Virus record (IMG/VR): IMGVR_UViG_3300006789_000045
Coordinates: 1-45,310 of that record
DNA: 45,310 nucleotides
Source of the DNA: a virus
Strand: one strand, 5' to 3'
The notes under the pieces were generated by a model. It did not search any database, was not told where the DNA came from, and worked only from the letters and a program-made list of their open reading frames with translations. Shown here piece by piece: positions 9,171 to 18,549 of this stretch (the stretch's first letter is position 1; each line of letters starts with the position of its first letter). Position numbers and translations under genes: made by a program.

Positions 9171-9767
9171 ATGCCATTTTTTTCAGATTCAGGACCAGGA
9201 GGGTTCCAACCTAAGAGAGGTTTTAGGTTTTTAGTTAGTTTTACAGAATTATCTAATTTAACTTTTATGGTAAAGTCCTGCAGCAAGCCTGCGTACGCAG
9301 TGGGATCATCTAAGCACGCAATTCTTAATCACGAATTTAAATTTCCTGGAAGAGTGACTTGGGACGATGTCTCAATTGAATTTGTTGATGCTGTGGATCC
9401 AAACGTTGGTTCGAAATTTTATAATGCCTTATTGAACTCTGGCTATGTTAATCCTATTGACGAAAACAGCCTTCTAACTGGTATAACTAAAGTCCAAGTA
9501 ACAGATACTATAGGTGAAGTTAGAATTAAGCAGCTAGATGGTGGTGGAATTGTCCTCCCCGCGGGAGTAGATCCTGGTGATGGCCCGGGCCTAGTTGATA
9601 GTACTAGAATTATAGAAGAGTGGACATTAAAAAATGCCTGGCTTACAAAAGTTAGCTGGGGTAAGCTAGACTATAATTCGGATACTGATATGCTCAGTAT
9701 ATCAGCTACCATAACATATGATTATGCCACTTATCATTCTACCCCCGGCGGCATTCCTGTACAATAA
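9171..9767 (+). CDS. 19: Tail tube protein, gp19-like (198 aa)
   Basis: Forms the inner tail tube inside the sheath. Early FRFLVSFTELSNLTFMVKSC, the stretch FKFPGRVTWDDVSIEFVD and the late EWTLKNAWLTKVSWG match the T4 gp19 tail tube family (sheet-forming core, then ...W.L.GAWI.... near the end). Length (198 aa) is near T4 gp19 (163 aa), and the position after the sheath gene is canonical. It has its own late promoter element. Confidence 0.92.
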   Translation: MPFFSDSGPGGFQPKRGFRFLVSFTELSNLTFMVKSCSKPAYAVGSSKHAILNHEFKFPGRVTWDDVSIEFVDAVDPNVGSKFYNALLNSGYVNPIDENSLLTGITKVQVTDTIGEVRIKQLDGGGIVLPAGVDPGDGPGLVDSTRIIEEWTLKNAWLTKVSWGKLDYNSDTDMLSISATITYDYATYHSTPGGIPVQ

Positions 9768-9782
9768 TAAGAAGAGGTTTAG

Positions 9783-10628
9783 ATGAGAAATAATCAAAGG
9801 CGAACAACCGCGCCTAGTCGTTCGGGCTCCCCGCCCGCCACCGCCGCAGCTGCAGCATCCGGGGGTCTCACCTATCAAGTTCCTACGGAATTTGTAGAGT
9901 TGCCCTCTAGAGGCAGGTTCTATTTGGAGGGCCACCCTCTTCACAATCAAGAGACTGTTGAAATAAAATTCATGACAGCCAAAGAGGAAGATATTCTATC
10001 CTCAGTTGCTTTAATTAAAAAAGGGTTAGCCGTTGACAGGCTGCTGGAGAACATACTAGTAGAAGATATTGATCCTGGCAGTTTACTGGTTGGCGATCGA
10101 TCTGCTATAATGATAGCAGCTAGGACCTCCGGGTATGGCAGGGTGTATGAGACTGAGATAACATGTCCCACCTGTTCTGCTAAAAACTCTTTCCTTTATG
10201 ACCTTACAAATGCAAAGATAGCCGATCGGTGTTTCGACGAACAATTTATAGCTGATAACGATATCGAAATTAATCCCGAGAGTGGCCTATTCATTGTTGA
10301 ACTCCCCACAACAAAGGTGGCAGTTGGCCTCAGACTCTTAGACGGTTACAGCGAAAAAGAATTCACCCGGGCCAATTCTGACAACGAGGAATCAAAAATC
10401 ACAACACTACTGTCTGCTTTTATTGAAAGTGTTGATGGCATATGTGATAGACAAGAAGTTGAAGCGTTTATTGATAGCATGCCCACAAAAGATTCAAAAT
10501 ATATCAGAAATATTTATACTACATTAATACCCAACATAGAGCTGAAAGATGATTTCACCTGCAGCCAGTGCTTCCAACAGAGGGAAATGGAGGTGCCGCT
10601 TTCTGCGAATTTTTTTTGGCCTGGATGA
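9783..10628 (+). CDS. 26: Baseplate hub assembly protein, gp26-like, zinc-ribbon (281 aa, frame interrupted)
   Basis: Resembles the T4 baseplate protein family that includes gp26. After a low-complexity Ala/Pro/Ser N-terminus comes VPTEFVELPSRGRFYLEGHP and a helical core, with two cysteine pairs, CPTC (mid-protein) and CSQC (near the end), that can bind zinc. The frame stops at 10626-10628 just after eight T (10610-10617). The +1 frame continues with a segment (10636-10791) resembling the C-terminal tail that in T4 gp26 is part of the same protein (IFTFYQINHTL...). The functional product may therefore be a ~335-aa frameshift fusion, or this allele may be truncated by an indel. Confidence 0.75.
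   Translation: MRNNQRRTTAPSRSGSPPATAAAAASGGLTYQVPTEFVELPSRGRFYLEGHPLHNQETVEIKFMTAKEEDILSSVALIKKGLAVDRLLENILVEDIDPGSLLVGDRSAIMIAARTSGYGRVYETEITCPTCSAKNSFLYDLTNAKIADRCFDEQFIADNDIEINPESGLFIVELPTTKVAVGLRLLDGYSEKEFTRANSDNEESKITTLLSAFIESVDGICDRQEVEAFIDSMPTKDSKYIRNIYTTLIPNIELKDDFTCSQCFQQREMEVPLSANFFWPG
10610..10617 (+). other. T8 run: candidate slippage / frameshift site
   Basis: Eight consecutive T near the end of the gp26-like frame (AAT TTT TTT TGG). Net loss of one T in the transcript, or a +1 ribosomal shift, would give ...ANFFGLDETYMESVYEQF, joining the two frames without a gap. A sequencing indel in the homopolymer would look the same. Confidence 0.5.
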
Positions 10629-10635
10629 GACATAC

Positions 10636-10791
10636 ATGGAATCTGTGTATGAACAGTTTTTCATTTTGCAATACCATGGCGTCTGCAGCTTCATAGAAGC
10701 CTATAATTTACCTGTCGGGCTAAGAAAATGGTACTTAGAAAAACTGAAACACCAGTTTGAATTGGAAACGGAAGCCCTAAACAGCAAATAA
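10636..10791 (+). CDS. C-terminal segment of gp26-like protein in the +1 frame (51 aa from the first ATG)
   Basis: Reads MESVYEQFFILQYHGVCSFI and continues with AYNLPVGLRKWYLEKLKHQF. This resembles the end of T4 gp26 (IFTFYQINHTLVKSNYSLN, then IPAERGFVLKLIE) in pattern and length. The open frame extends upstream of this ATG through the T8 run, overlapping the 281-aa gene. Only a weak ribosome-site-like GGATGAG precedes the ATG, so independent translation looks less likely than expression by frameshifting. It may alternatively act as a small separate tail-assembly chaperone. Confidence 0.55.
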   Translation: MESVYEQFFILQYHGVCSFIEAYNLPVGLRKWYLEKLKHQFELETEALNSK

Positions 10792-10826
10792 CAAGCATCC
10801 GAGTCACTCTCAATTTCTGTTTGCTA

Positions 10827-10835
10827 ACTATTTAT
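10827..10835 (+). promoter_or_regulatory. Candidate late promoter element ACTATTTAT
   Basis: Exact 9-mer, 31 nt before the ATG at 10858, in the 66-nt gap after the gp26-like tail. Confidence 0.55.
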
Positions 10836-10857
10836 TAGGCCTAGGAGTATATTATAC

Positions 10858-12972
10858 ATGGCCGATACACCAGAAAAATTAGCAGAAGAAGCAAAGATAC
10901 TAGCGGCTGAGCTTGAAAAGCTTAAGGCCATGGGCGATGAGTTGACTACAGCCCAGCAGCGTCAGTTTGCTTTGTACGCGTCCCACTTAGCTAAGCTTAA
11001 ACAAGCTAGTATGCAGCAACAACAGATTGCCAATAATGCTAAGTTACGCTTAGAACAGATGAAAGAAGAGAGTGTTTATGATCAGCAGAAAGAAGAAAGC
11101 ATTCGAAAGCAGATTGAAACCAACAATTCCCGAGCCGCGGCCTATGAGGTTAATCAAGCACAGATAGATTCTGCTTTACAGAATACAAGAGAAATAACAA
11201 AAAAAGTATTTGAAGAGCGCGCCGCCATGGCGCAAGAGTCTGACGCAACTCGACTTCAACTTTCTCAACAGCAAGAACAAGACTCAGAACATTTGCTCGA
11301 CCTGTATGGTAAGACTGCCCTGGGTGTCACAACCGCAATGAAGGGGACTATTTCTGAAATGGATGCCCCCATGGCTATGATGGCGGCTTCTTTTCCACGA
11401 GCCATGGAAAGCATGATTGCGGAACAAAAAGCTCAGTTTACAAAGGGGGAGAAAGGTCTTAAAAGTATAGGAAAAGAGCTGGGCTTTGTTTCAAAAGAAA
11501 TTGAAAATGTCGCCGTCGGCGCTGCAGACATGCAATGGCTGGAACGTACCTTTGGTCCCGAAGCCAGCAAGAGGATAGCCGATTGGGGTGGCGGCTTTAA
11601 GGGTGTCGGGAGCAATATAGAAGACACTTCTAAAACTCTCAAGACTTTGTTGGATACTTCTATGGCAATACGGCCGTCGTTTGTTGAGGATGACCCTGCC
11701 GCGGCAGCCTTCATAGCCAACCAAGTTACCGGCTATGAAAAGCTTGGCGCAACTAGAGAAAAGCAGGCTGAGTTTATTGATAAAAATGCAAAAGCCCTAG
11801 GCATGTCTCAGGTGGAAGCAGTTAAGCAGATGGCAGTGCTACAAGCATCTGCCGATAGTACCGACATGTCACTCAAAGGCGCCCTGCAGGGTTATAACGA
11901 TAATTTTGGTACCTTTGTTCAATATGGCGAACAATCAATTGAAGTATACAGTAGGATGCAGGCCCAGGCAGTCGCGACTGGGGCAGGCATGAAGGGCCTT
12001 ACAGAGTGGGCTAATCAGATGGACGATTTCAAGGGAGCAACAGAGGTGGCGCAAGGGTTTAATGCTGTGCTTGGAGATAACCTTCTTGATATGGAAAAGC
12101 TCAAGTACGCTGATCATCCTGAAAAAATACGATTGATTCAAGAAGCTTGGCAGAAAAAGGGCGTCGCTTTTGATGCATATGACAGAGAAATGCAGAAAGT
12201 AATTGCCGGTACATTAAAGCTCAATAGCATTGAAGAGGCTGCAAAAATTTTGAGCGAAGAAAACAGCCATGGCTACGAGGTAAGGGCATCGAAAATGGAC
12301 TTGTCTGCTAAATCAACACAAGAGATGACTGAAAGAATCAGGGGCACTATGACTACGACAGAACTTCTGACCAGAAATCAAGATGTGGCACAGGGCGGTA
12401 TGTTCAAGTTCATGAACAGAACACAGGAGTTTGGTGAGAAGGGCGCCCAGGCAATACTCAGCGTCTTCAATCAGGTGTTAGGTGTTGTACAGGATACGGA
12501 AGCTGCAGCAATTGCTACAGTTACAGCATTTGAGATGCTTGTTAAGGGCACCGGCAATATTGCTGAGGCCTTGGGCAAGGGAAATATTAAAGAAGCTGTC
12601 GAAAGTGCCATCCCCTTGGGCCTCACTGCCGGCGTGGGCATCTTTGCTCCGCAGCTAGCTGAGGCAGTCGGCGCCACGCCTAAAGCGAAAACGGCAGAAG
12701 CCTTTCCGGCATCTGAAAGAAGAGGGTTATTAGATCTAGCCACGGAGCGCACAAGAGCCGGTACCGGGGATACAGAGCAAAATCGCCAGATAATGGAATT
12801 GGTTAGCGCTATAAAAGATGGTACCCTACTGCAAGCTGATATCACTACAAACCTAAACTTGGATGGCAAGACAATCGATACTATTACTCAAAAGACTTCT
12901 TCCAAGGCTGCCACAAGAGTCAAAGAAGAAATGAATAGAAAAGCTAGAAACTTACCAACGGCGGGACTATAA
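10858..12972 (+). CDS. Tape-measure-like / baseplate hub protein (704 aa)
   Basis: The first ~150 residues are almost continuous charged, Gln-rich coiled coil (KLKAMGDELTTAQQRQFALY and onward). The middle is helical, and residues ~540-640 contain Ala/Gly/Val-rich hydrophobic stretches (TEAAAIATVTAFEML, AIPLGLTAGVGIFAPQLAEA). Long coiled coil plus a hydrophobic stretch is typical of tape measure proteins, and the position between gp26-like and gp48/54-like genes matches T4 gp29 (590 aa). No family motif is decisive, so this is assigned by architecture and order. The gene starts its own late transcript. Confidence 0.6.
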   Translation: MADTPEKLAEEAKILAAELEKLKAMGDELTTAQQRQFALYASHLAKLKQASMQQQQIANNAKLRLEQMKEESVYDQQKEESIRKQIETNNSRAAAYEVNQAQIDSALQNTREITKKVFEERAAMAQESDATRLQLSQQQEQDSEHLLDLYGKTALGVTTAMKGTISEMDAPMAMMAASFPRAMESMIAEQKAQFTKGEKGLKSIGKELGFVSKEIENVAVGAADMQWLERTFGPEASKRIADWGGGFKGVGSNIEDTSKTLKTLLDTSMAIRPSFVEDDPAAAAFIANQVTGYEKLGATREKQAEFIDKNAKALGMSQVEAVKQMAVLQASADSTDMSLKGALQGYNDNFGTFVQYGEQSIEVYSRMQAQAVATGAGMKGLTEWANQMDDFKGATEVAQGFNAVLGDNLLDMEKLKYADHPEKIRLIQEAWQKKGVAFDAYDREMQKVIAGTLKLNSIEEAAKILSEENSHGYEVRASKMDLSAKSTQEMTERIRGTMTTTELLTRNQDVAQGGMFKFMNRTQEFGEKGAQAILSVFNQVLGVVQDTEAAAIATVTAFEMLVKGTGNIAEALGKGNIKEAVESAIPLGLTAGVGIFAPQLAEAVGATPKAKTAEAFPASERRGLLDLATERTRAGTGDTEQNRQIMELVSAIKDGTLLQADITTNLNLDGKTIDTITQKTSSKAATRVKEEMNRKARNLPTAGL

Positions 12973-12984
12973 GGAACAAGAAGT

Positions 12985-14004
12985 ATGCCTAAATTTTTTC
13001 AAACAGAAATAGGAGCCCACGGCGGAGAGAAGCAAGGTTTTCAAAATGTTAAGTTTAAAAAGCGCGACTTTAATAATAGCAGCGCTGCTAGATCCGGTAC
13101 CATACTAGAAATTATACCAGTTCATATTAAAAACCCTCCGGTTATTCAGTTTCTGGCTTATCTAGGGAGAATCACTGACAGATTTGGTGTTAGCTTCCAG
13201 GCAAGTCAGCCATTTGGCCGGCCAGACCCATATCAAATTTGGAAGGGCAATAGCAGAACCATCCGATTAAGTGTTGACCTACCATCTAGTTCGGTGGCAA
13301 AAGGACTGGATAACTTAAACAATCTAAGCTGGTTTTTGGCCGCTCTTTACCCAACATATCGCAGTAAACTAACAACTACGTCTGTATCCGCGACTCCCAT
13401 GTTCAGAGTTAGATATGGAAATTTAATAAGTTCAATGACCTCAGGCGGTCAAGGTATACTATGTGTGATTAAGGGGGTGTCCGTAACACACGATTTGAAA
13501 CAAGGTGTTATCGGCGCTATCGCCTCCGGGATGAGAATGTCTGGCGGTACAACGGCCGGCCAATTGATTAAAGCAGCCGGTTTCGACAATTACGTAAGAG
13601 ATGGAGAAAAAATATTAATTCCTAAATCTATAAAATTAGGGTTCTCGTTGACTGTTGTTCATGACCACTCTCTAGGTTGGGATCATGATACTGGAAAATG
13701 GAGAGGCGCCAAAGAAGGTGCCGGGTACCCATACAAATTTGGATTGGTGAGGGACACGAAGGATGAACTCAGTCTGGACCCTGTTGGGGATCTTTATGGC
13801 GATACTAGTATACCAGAAGGCGCCGCTCCTCCTTCCCCGGGCAGCCCGGAAGCACAGCAAACGAATGCCTCTCAGACAATAATTAGTGATACTGATGAGG
13901 ACGTAGGCGTCGAGGAGTCGTGGTGGGATACTGCTACTTCTATAGCTAGCAAGGTTTCATTTATAAGCGATGAGCCAATGGACACAGCCGGTACTGGTAT
14001 ATAG
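12985..14004 (+). CDS. Baseplate tail-tube initiator, gp48/gp54-like (339 aa)
   Basis: The middle part (PPVIQFLAYLGRITDRFGVS, then FQASQPFGRPDPYQIWKGNS and RTIRLSVDLP) follows the pattern FLTDF.DSF...W....FGR.DP...Y.NT.RTISL.F shared by tube-initiator proteins such as T4 gp48 and gp54. Length (339 aa) matches gp54 (320) and gp48 (364). These proteins sit on the hub and start tube polymerisation. The C-terminal ~70 residues are acidic and low complexity. It follows the tape-measure-like gene by 12 nt, and a short gap leads to the LysM-like gene. gp48 and gp54 cannot be told apart here. Confidence 0.65.
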   Translation: MPKFFQTEIGAHGGEKQGFQNVKFKKRDFNNSSAARSGTILEIIPVHIKNPPVIQFLAYLGRITDRFGVSFQASQPFGRPDPYQIWKGNSRTIRLSVDLPSSSVAKGLDNLNNLSWFLAALYPTYRSKLTTTSVSATPMFRVRYGNLISSMTSGGQGILCVIKGVSVTHDLKQGVIGAIASGMRMSGGTTAGQLIKAAGFDNYVRDGEKILIPKSIKLGFSLTVVHDHSLGWDHDTGKWRGAKEGAGYPYKFGLVRDTKDELSLDPVGDLYGDTSIPEGAAPPSPGSPEAQQTNASQTIISDTDEDVGVEESWWDTATSIASKVSFISDEPMDTAGTGI

Positions 14005-14022
14005 ACATGGAGACAATACATT

Positions 14023-14358
14023 ATGAGATATAAAAATCAATCAGTTTTTGTCAACGATAACGAACCTTACAAGAAATTTTTGAAAAATCGGGGTATAAAA
14101 TCTGTTAAACAATACGAAACCCCGAAACTACGATATCCCACAGACCTGCAGGCAAGAACAAACTTTTCTACAAAAAAACACATATGGTCAACTGGAGATA
14201 GGTATTTTAAGCTGGCCGAAGAATATTATGGAGACCCTACTATGTGGTGGGCAATAGCTTTTTATAATCAAAAACCAACAGAATTTCATCTAAATTTAGG
14301 AGACGTCTTATTCATACCAATGCCATTAGAATCTTTCTTATATACTATAGGTTATTAA
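14023..14358 (+). CDS. Baseplate wedge protein with LysM-like domain, gp53-like (111 aa)
   Basis: Residues ~50-105 (WSTGDRYFKLAEEYYGDPTM, then WWAIAFYNQKPTEFHLNLGD and VLFIPMP) form a LysM-like motif: GD.. ..LA..YYGD...WW.IA..N.......GD.L.IP. Short LysM-like baseplate proteins, including T4 gp53 (196 aa), join wedges around the hub. This copy is close to a bare LysM domain plus a 45-residue leader. It lies between the tube initiator and the large hub-like gene, and the ATG of the latter begins 1 nt after this stop. Confidence 0.65.
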   Translation: MRYKNQSVFVNDNEPYKKFLKNRGIKSVKQYETPKLRYPTDLQARTNFSTKKHIWSTGDRYFKLAEEYYGDPTMWWAIAFYNQKPTEFHLNLGDVLFIPMPLESFLYTIGY

Positions 14359-14359
14359 T

Positions 14360-17224
14360 ATGTCACAAGATATTACAAGCCCGGGAGGATCCGCGGCGCT
14401 CACTCCAAATAAGTCCACAGCACGAGTCCGCGATCAAAAATCATTAACTAATGATAACAGAACACGTGGTAACATTGAGCAATATATATTAAGTCAAAAC
14501 ATTGAAAAGGCTGCCAATTATTTTAATTCTAGAAGGGAGTTGTTTAATTATCAAACTTTTAGACAGGTCAACGGCGACGGCACCCAGATGGTCAACAAGC
14601 TGAGAGGAATTGAAAACATTGAGGTTTTCAATAAAGTGAAGACCTCGGTTCTCTCGCTTATGATGCCAAAAGTGAGGATTTATAAGGTTAGTCATGAAGA
14701 GGCCGGCTTTGCAGAAGATGGCACACCGGATGAAGGCAAGACACAAAGACTACCCTTTCCTTGCTACAAAGAATTTAAATTTTCTGATAATTTTGGTCAG
14801 GAAACTGCAGCAACTGTACAAGATTATTTGAATTATGAAAGCACGAAGCCTTCTTATCGAAATGTTGGTTTAGAATCCTTCTCTATTATACATGATGGCA
14901 AATCAGAAGGTATTTTAGAGCAGAATATACAGTGTTCTTTGAAACTTACTTTTAAATCCTTGAAAGACCTAACGGCACAACCACCTGGTGAACCACATCC
15001 GGAGAAGGGCGGCCTCAGATACGTCGATCTAATATTATGGCCACCCGCCAGATACGTTAAGGACGCCGAGACGCATAATCCACTGCATTACGAGATAAAA
15101 GCTATGATTGGCTATTCAGCACCCAGCAAGCAGGCTTTAGAGGGGCTGAACCTGACACTGAAAGAGGTTGAAATGCTTAGTCATATCGAAAAACTAAATA
15201 CTATAGTTTCTCTTTCCTTGGTCGATTATAAAATAGGCATAGGTGAACAGGGGCAAGTCACCCTGACAGCTAATTACCGAGGGAGACTAGAAACAATAGT
15301 TGGCACCAACTCAGTTAATATTTTTCAAGATACTATGCGTCTTGGCCACGGCGGCAAGGAGAAGATATCAAAATCGGTCGACCCGAAGAATAATCCAGCA
15401 CACATTTTCAAGATTCAATCCATGATACATGAGTTTTTTAAAGAACTAAACCAAACTCACTGCCGAAATGATAAATGCTCGTCTAGAAAAAAACTCTTGC
15501 AAGTTTTAAAAAGTGATACAATATTTTCATCTATTTATCGCGAAGCCGGAGGTCCTGCGGTAACTGAAAACAGAGGGGTCGTCAAGGTAGTGGGGAATGG
15601 CGAGGATATATTCTTATGGTTTAAACAGGCTATAAATTCTAATAGAATGCTTGCTCTTATCCGTCGCCGTGTCGGCGGATTTAAAAAGGATGTATATAAA
15701 ACATTCGTAGACCAACTAATAACCGGTAATGATGCCCGCGACGAGTTGGACCCAGAAACTAGGCTGTTCTGTATCAACGTGCCAAAAGAGGAAGTTGTTA
15801 AGTATTTAGGCGCCGTCGAGCCTCCACCTGACAACCAACCGATTGCAACTTTAGATGAGCTGACCAAACAAGGAGTCAGCTATAGCGATGCCATGCAACA
15901 AATTATGACTGGTGGCACAACTGCTGTCCCTCGCGGCAGTTCTAAAATTAAAATTGATCGATGCAATAAAGCAATCCAAAAGGACGCCGCGTTACAGGAG
16001 ACCGTCGCGCAAGATATCTCTTCACTAGAGGCTAATCGAGTTGAAGATATAAACAAAGAAAAAAAAGACCCTAGCCGTAAAACAACGCTTAATTTTGATG
16101 GAGAAAATTATAAATTTTATTTTATTTATTTTGGTGACATCATAGAATTGGCATGTAAGAATGCCGGCTTTAAAGCTTTGGATTTAATTAACGAAGAGGA
16201 GGTAGGAGGGGAGGCTTCAACCGCCCCATCATACCCGCCTTTTCCTCCTAATACTTACTACGGATACGGGAAAAAAAGGGGGGATATAAATAAAGAAGCT
16301 GGACGTAATTATGGCCTAGGCCAAACCCGCGTGTTGCTTGGCCCCCTTGAATATACTGATCCTGAAACTGGAGTAATAAAAAATATTAATCTAGCCCAGT
16401 TCCCCATATCCTTTAACTATTTTAGGTCATGGTTTACGAAGCGTATCATTAGGAAAAAGAGTCCTGCGATGTCTCTTGGGGGTTTCCTAATTGAGTGCAT
16501 GAATAAGTTAATTATGCCGGCCTTGGGAGCTGGCATGCCCAGTAGTGTCAAGCCGTCAAGAACCAGATCTGCCATACAGGCCCTCACACTACCGGGCAAG
16601 CAAACCGGTGAAGACCCAGTAGAAATCTGTGGCAGGATTGTAGGAAGGATAGAAGAAACGCTTCCCCTTCACAGAGTATTGAACGTAGATGGTTCAGTAT
16701 TTAGAGAGGCCTATTTGAACAGGCTCATCGCCGGCCAATCATCTGAGACGATGATAAAAACTTCACATGATTATCTTTTGATACGCACAACCACAGCTAA
16801 GGACATGATGGAAAGAACTGGAAACCCTATTGAAGATCTTAAAGACGGAATCTATCATTTCAACATCGGCTCTGACAATGGCTTATTAAAAACCATGGAT
16901 TTTAACAAGGTGTCTATAACGGGCTTGGCAGAGGCCAAATGGAAAATTGCTAGAGATCAAGGTGCTGATCCTCTCGGCCAGTTGATGTTCCCTTTTGACA
17001 CTAATTTAGATTTAATTGGCACTTCTTTATTTGTACCTGGTATGTATTATTATGTTAATCCTAGCATGTTAGGGCTGGGAAATGTTGAAGATGCAAGGTC
17101 AGTGTCATACCAGCTTGGCTTAGGGGGGTATCACATCGTGCAGACCGTGACAAGTACTATTCGAAAAGGAACCTACACGACTAAAATAGAGGGCAAACAA
17201 ACATTCCAAGGAAGACCTAAGTAA
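14360..17224 (+). CDS. Large baseplate hub-like structural protein (954 aa)
   Basis: No single family is certain. The C-terminal ~60 residues (LFVPGMYYYVNPSMLGLGNV, then YQLGLGGYHIVQTVTSTIRK and GTYTTKIEG) have the ending common in baseplate hub proteins of contractile tails (a PG..... LGLGGYY.V..V.H....G.F.T.L.G pattern). The central region is helical and mixed, and there is no membrane segment. Its place after the LysM-like wedge gene supports a hub role analogous to T4 gp27 (391 aa) but much larger, so it may combine several hub functions. It overlaps the next gene by one base (TAATG). Confidence 0.55.
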   Translation: MSQDITSPGGSAALTPNKSTARVRDQKSLTNDNRTRGNIEQYILSQNIEKAANYFNSRRELFNYQTFRQVNGDGTQMVNKLRGIENIEVFNKVKTSVLSLMMPKVRIYKVSHEEAGFAEDGTPDEGKTQRLPFPCYKEFKFSDNFGQETAATVQDYLNYESTKPSYRNVGLESFSIIHDGKSEGILEQNIQCSLKLTFKSLKDLTAQPPGEPHPEKGGLRYVDLILWPPARYVKDAETHNPLHYEIKAMIGYSAPSKQALEGLNLTLKEVEMLSHIEKLNTIVSLSLVDYKIGIGEQGQVTLTANYRGRLETIVGTNSVNIFQDTMRLGHGGKEKISKSVDPKNNPAHIFKIQSMIHEFFKELNQTHCRNDKCSSRKKLLQVLKSDTIFSSIYREAGGPAVTENRGVVKVVGNGEDIFLWFKQAINSNRMLALIRRRVGGFKKDVYKTFVDQLITGNDARDELDPETRLFCINVPKEEVVKYLGAVEPPPDNQPIATLDELTKQGVSYSDAMQQIMTGGTTAVPRGSSKIKIDRCNKAIQKDAALQETVAQDISSLEANRVEDINKEKKDPSRKTTLNFDGENYKFYFIYFGDIIELACKNAGFKALDLINEEEVGGEASTAPSYPPFPPNTYYGYGKKRGDINKEAGRNYGLGQTRVLLGPLEYTDPETGVIKNINLAQFPISFNYFRSWFTKRIIRKKSPAMSLGGFLIECMNKLIMPALGAGMPSSVKPSRTRSAIQALTLPGKQTGEDPVEICGRIVGRIEETLPLHRVLNVDGSVFREAYLNRLIAGQSSETMIKTSHDYLLIRTTTAKDMMERTGNPIEDLKDGIYHFNIGSDNGLLKTMDFNKVSITGLAEAKWKIARDQGADPLGQLMFPFDTNLDLIGTSLFVPGMYYYVNPSMLGLGNVEDARSVSYQLGLGGYHIVQTVTSTIRKGTYTTKIEGKQTFQGRPK

Positions 17225-18549
17225 TGACTAAAAATCTTACCGAATCCATGTTCGAATCAAAACTTAATTTAGGCAACTTTTATCCTAAGTTACCTGGTAT
17301 TAAGAATTTCGATCTTGAAAGAGAACATTTGTTTTATGGTCGGATCGATCCTGATGGTGATGTTGTTTATTTGGAAGACTCAAACTTAAAACAAATTTAT
17401 TCTGGGAAAAAACAGACTCATTTTGCTGCTGATTTTGTTAGTGAGGCGTTCTCTGACTTTCGACAAAACGTAAAGAAGGCTTCAGACAAAAACTTTCTTA
17501 ATAGGAACGGTGTTTTTCCTACTAATCTAAAGGCTTACAAGGCCTGGGACCACCGTGATTTAGAATATAATTATAATCAATACATTAATAAAATTTACGT
17601 TGATTTTGTCAATAATTATCTTGAAAAAGATCGCCGACATGAAAAAATAAAAGACCATAAAACTTTTATTAAAGAGTTTCTTAATTATGCGATTGCAGCT
17701 GCGTACAATTTTCCGATTACAAAAACTGGATTTATTGTGTCAAGACATTGTAGTCCTTTCGTAAGTGGCCTCATGTTTGAGATCGCCGGCCAGAACCATG
17801 GCATCGCTACTAATACCATGGTTATGAAATATGTCAATGATCCAAACTTCTTATTTATTGTCAACGAGGCAAAGAAATTTGGATTTATGGTTGATAAAAA
17901 TGCTCCATGGAGATTAGTTTTTAATCTGGCTTCCGGGTGGACCGGATCCGCTCCTCTCCCAGGCAAAGCAGCTGGTGCACAGAGATTCATGGAAAGATTT
18001 GGTGTCAACTATGAAAATGTATTTAAATTCTACTACAGAAAGGCTTATTTGGCAGAGATGGTGAACATAGCAAATTTGTTTTATTCTCTTTATGATAGTT
18101 TTTATAAACAATATGGCACCTACGAAGTGGCCGCTTATACTAAGTGTACTAAAAATAGAGACTCTTATAATCTTAGGGTTATAAGTACACGCAAGCCTAG
18201 AGATTTTCCGCAGGACATGAGCGGGGAAGAACACTACGAATACTGGTTAAAGATAATTCTTAAATTAAGATTAAAAGAGACGCGCCGTGCACACACACCA
18301 AGTAATTTTCGTTTTTTTGCTGATGAGATGTTGGATAACAAACGCACCCTCGGCGACGCCGCCGCATTAAAATATATTAATGACTTGACAAAAGGGTTTT
18401 TTGTTCCTAACTTTGTACAAAGAGGGACTTTTTGGAATGGCTTTGAAGAACAAGAATATCAGCAAGGCAGAAAAAAAGCGATTGAGTTGGCAATAAATCC
18501 GGATTTGGTTAGGACAGCCCTCATAGGAACCAAGAATATTATAAAATAG
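17224..18549 (+). CDS. Conserved-looking protein of unknown function at the end of the virion block (441 aa)
   Basis: I do not recognise this family. It is a soluble, Lys/Phe/Tyr/Asn-rich, mostly helical protein (for example IYVDFVNNYLEKDRRHEKIK) without signal peptide, membrane segment or cysteine cluster. The section ITKTGFIVSRHCSPFVSGLM looks like a structured core. It is coupled to the hub-like gene (TAATG) and ends 12 nt before the family-A polymerase, so it bridges tail and replication-type genes. A virion protein is the default guess; a role with the polymerase/FtsZ-like pair cannot be excluded. Confidence 0.6.
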   Translation: MTKNLTESMFESKLNLGNFYPKLPGIKNFDLEREHLFYGRIDPDGDVVYLEDSNLKQIYSGKKQTHFAADFVSEAFSDFRQNVKKASDKNFLNRNGVFPTNLKAYKAWDHRDLEYNYNQYINKIYVDFVNNYLEKDRRHEKIKDHKTFIKEFLNYAIAAAYNFPITKTGFIVSRHCSPFVSGLMFEIAGQNHGIATNTMVMKYVNDPNFLFIVNEAKKFGFMVDKNAPWRLVFNLASGWTGSAPLPGKAAGAQRFMERFGVNYENVFKFYYRKAYLAEMVNIANLFYSLYDSFYKQYGTYEVAAYTKCTKNRDSYNLRVISTRKPRDFPQDMSGEEHYEYWLKIILKLRLKETRRAHTPSNFRFFADEMLDNKRTLGDAAALKYINDLTKGFFVPNFVQRGTFWNGFEEQEYQQGRKKAIELAINPDLVRTALIGTKNIIK

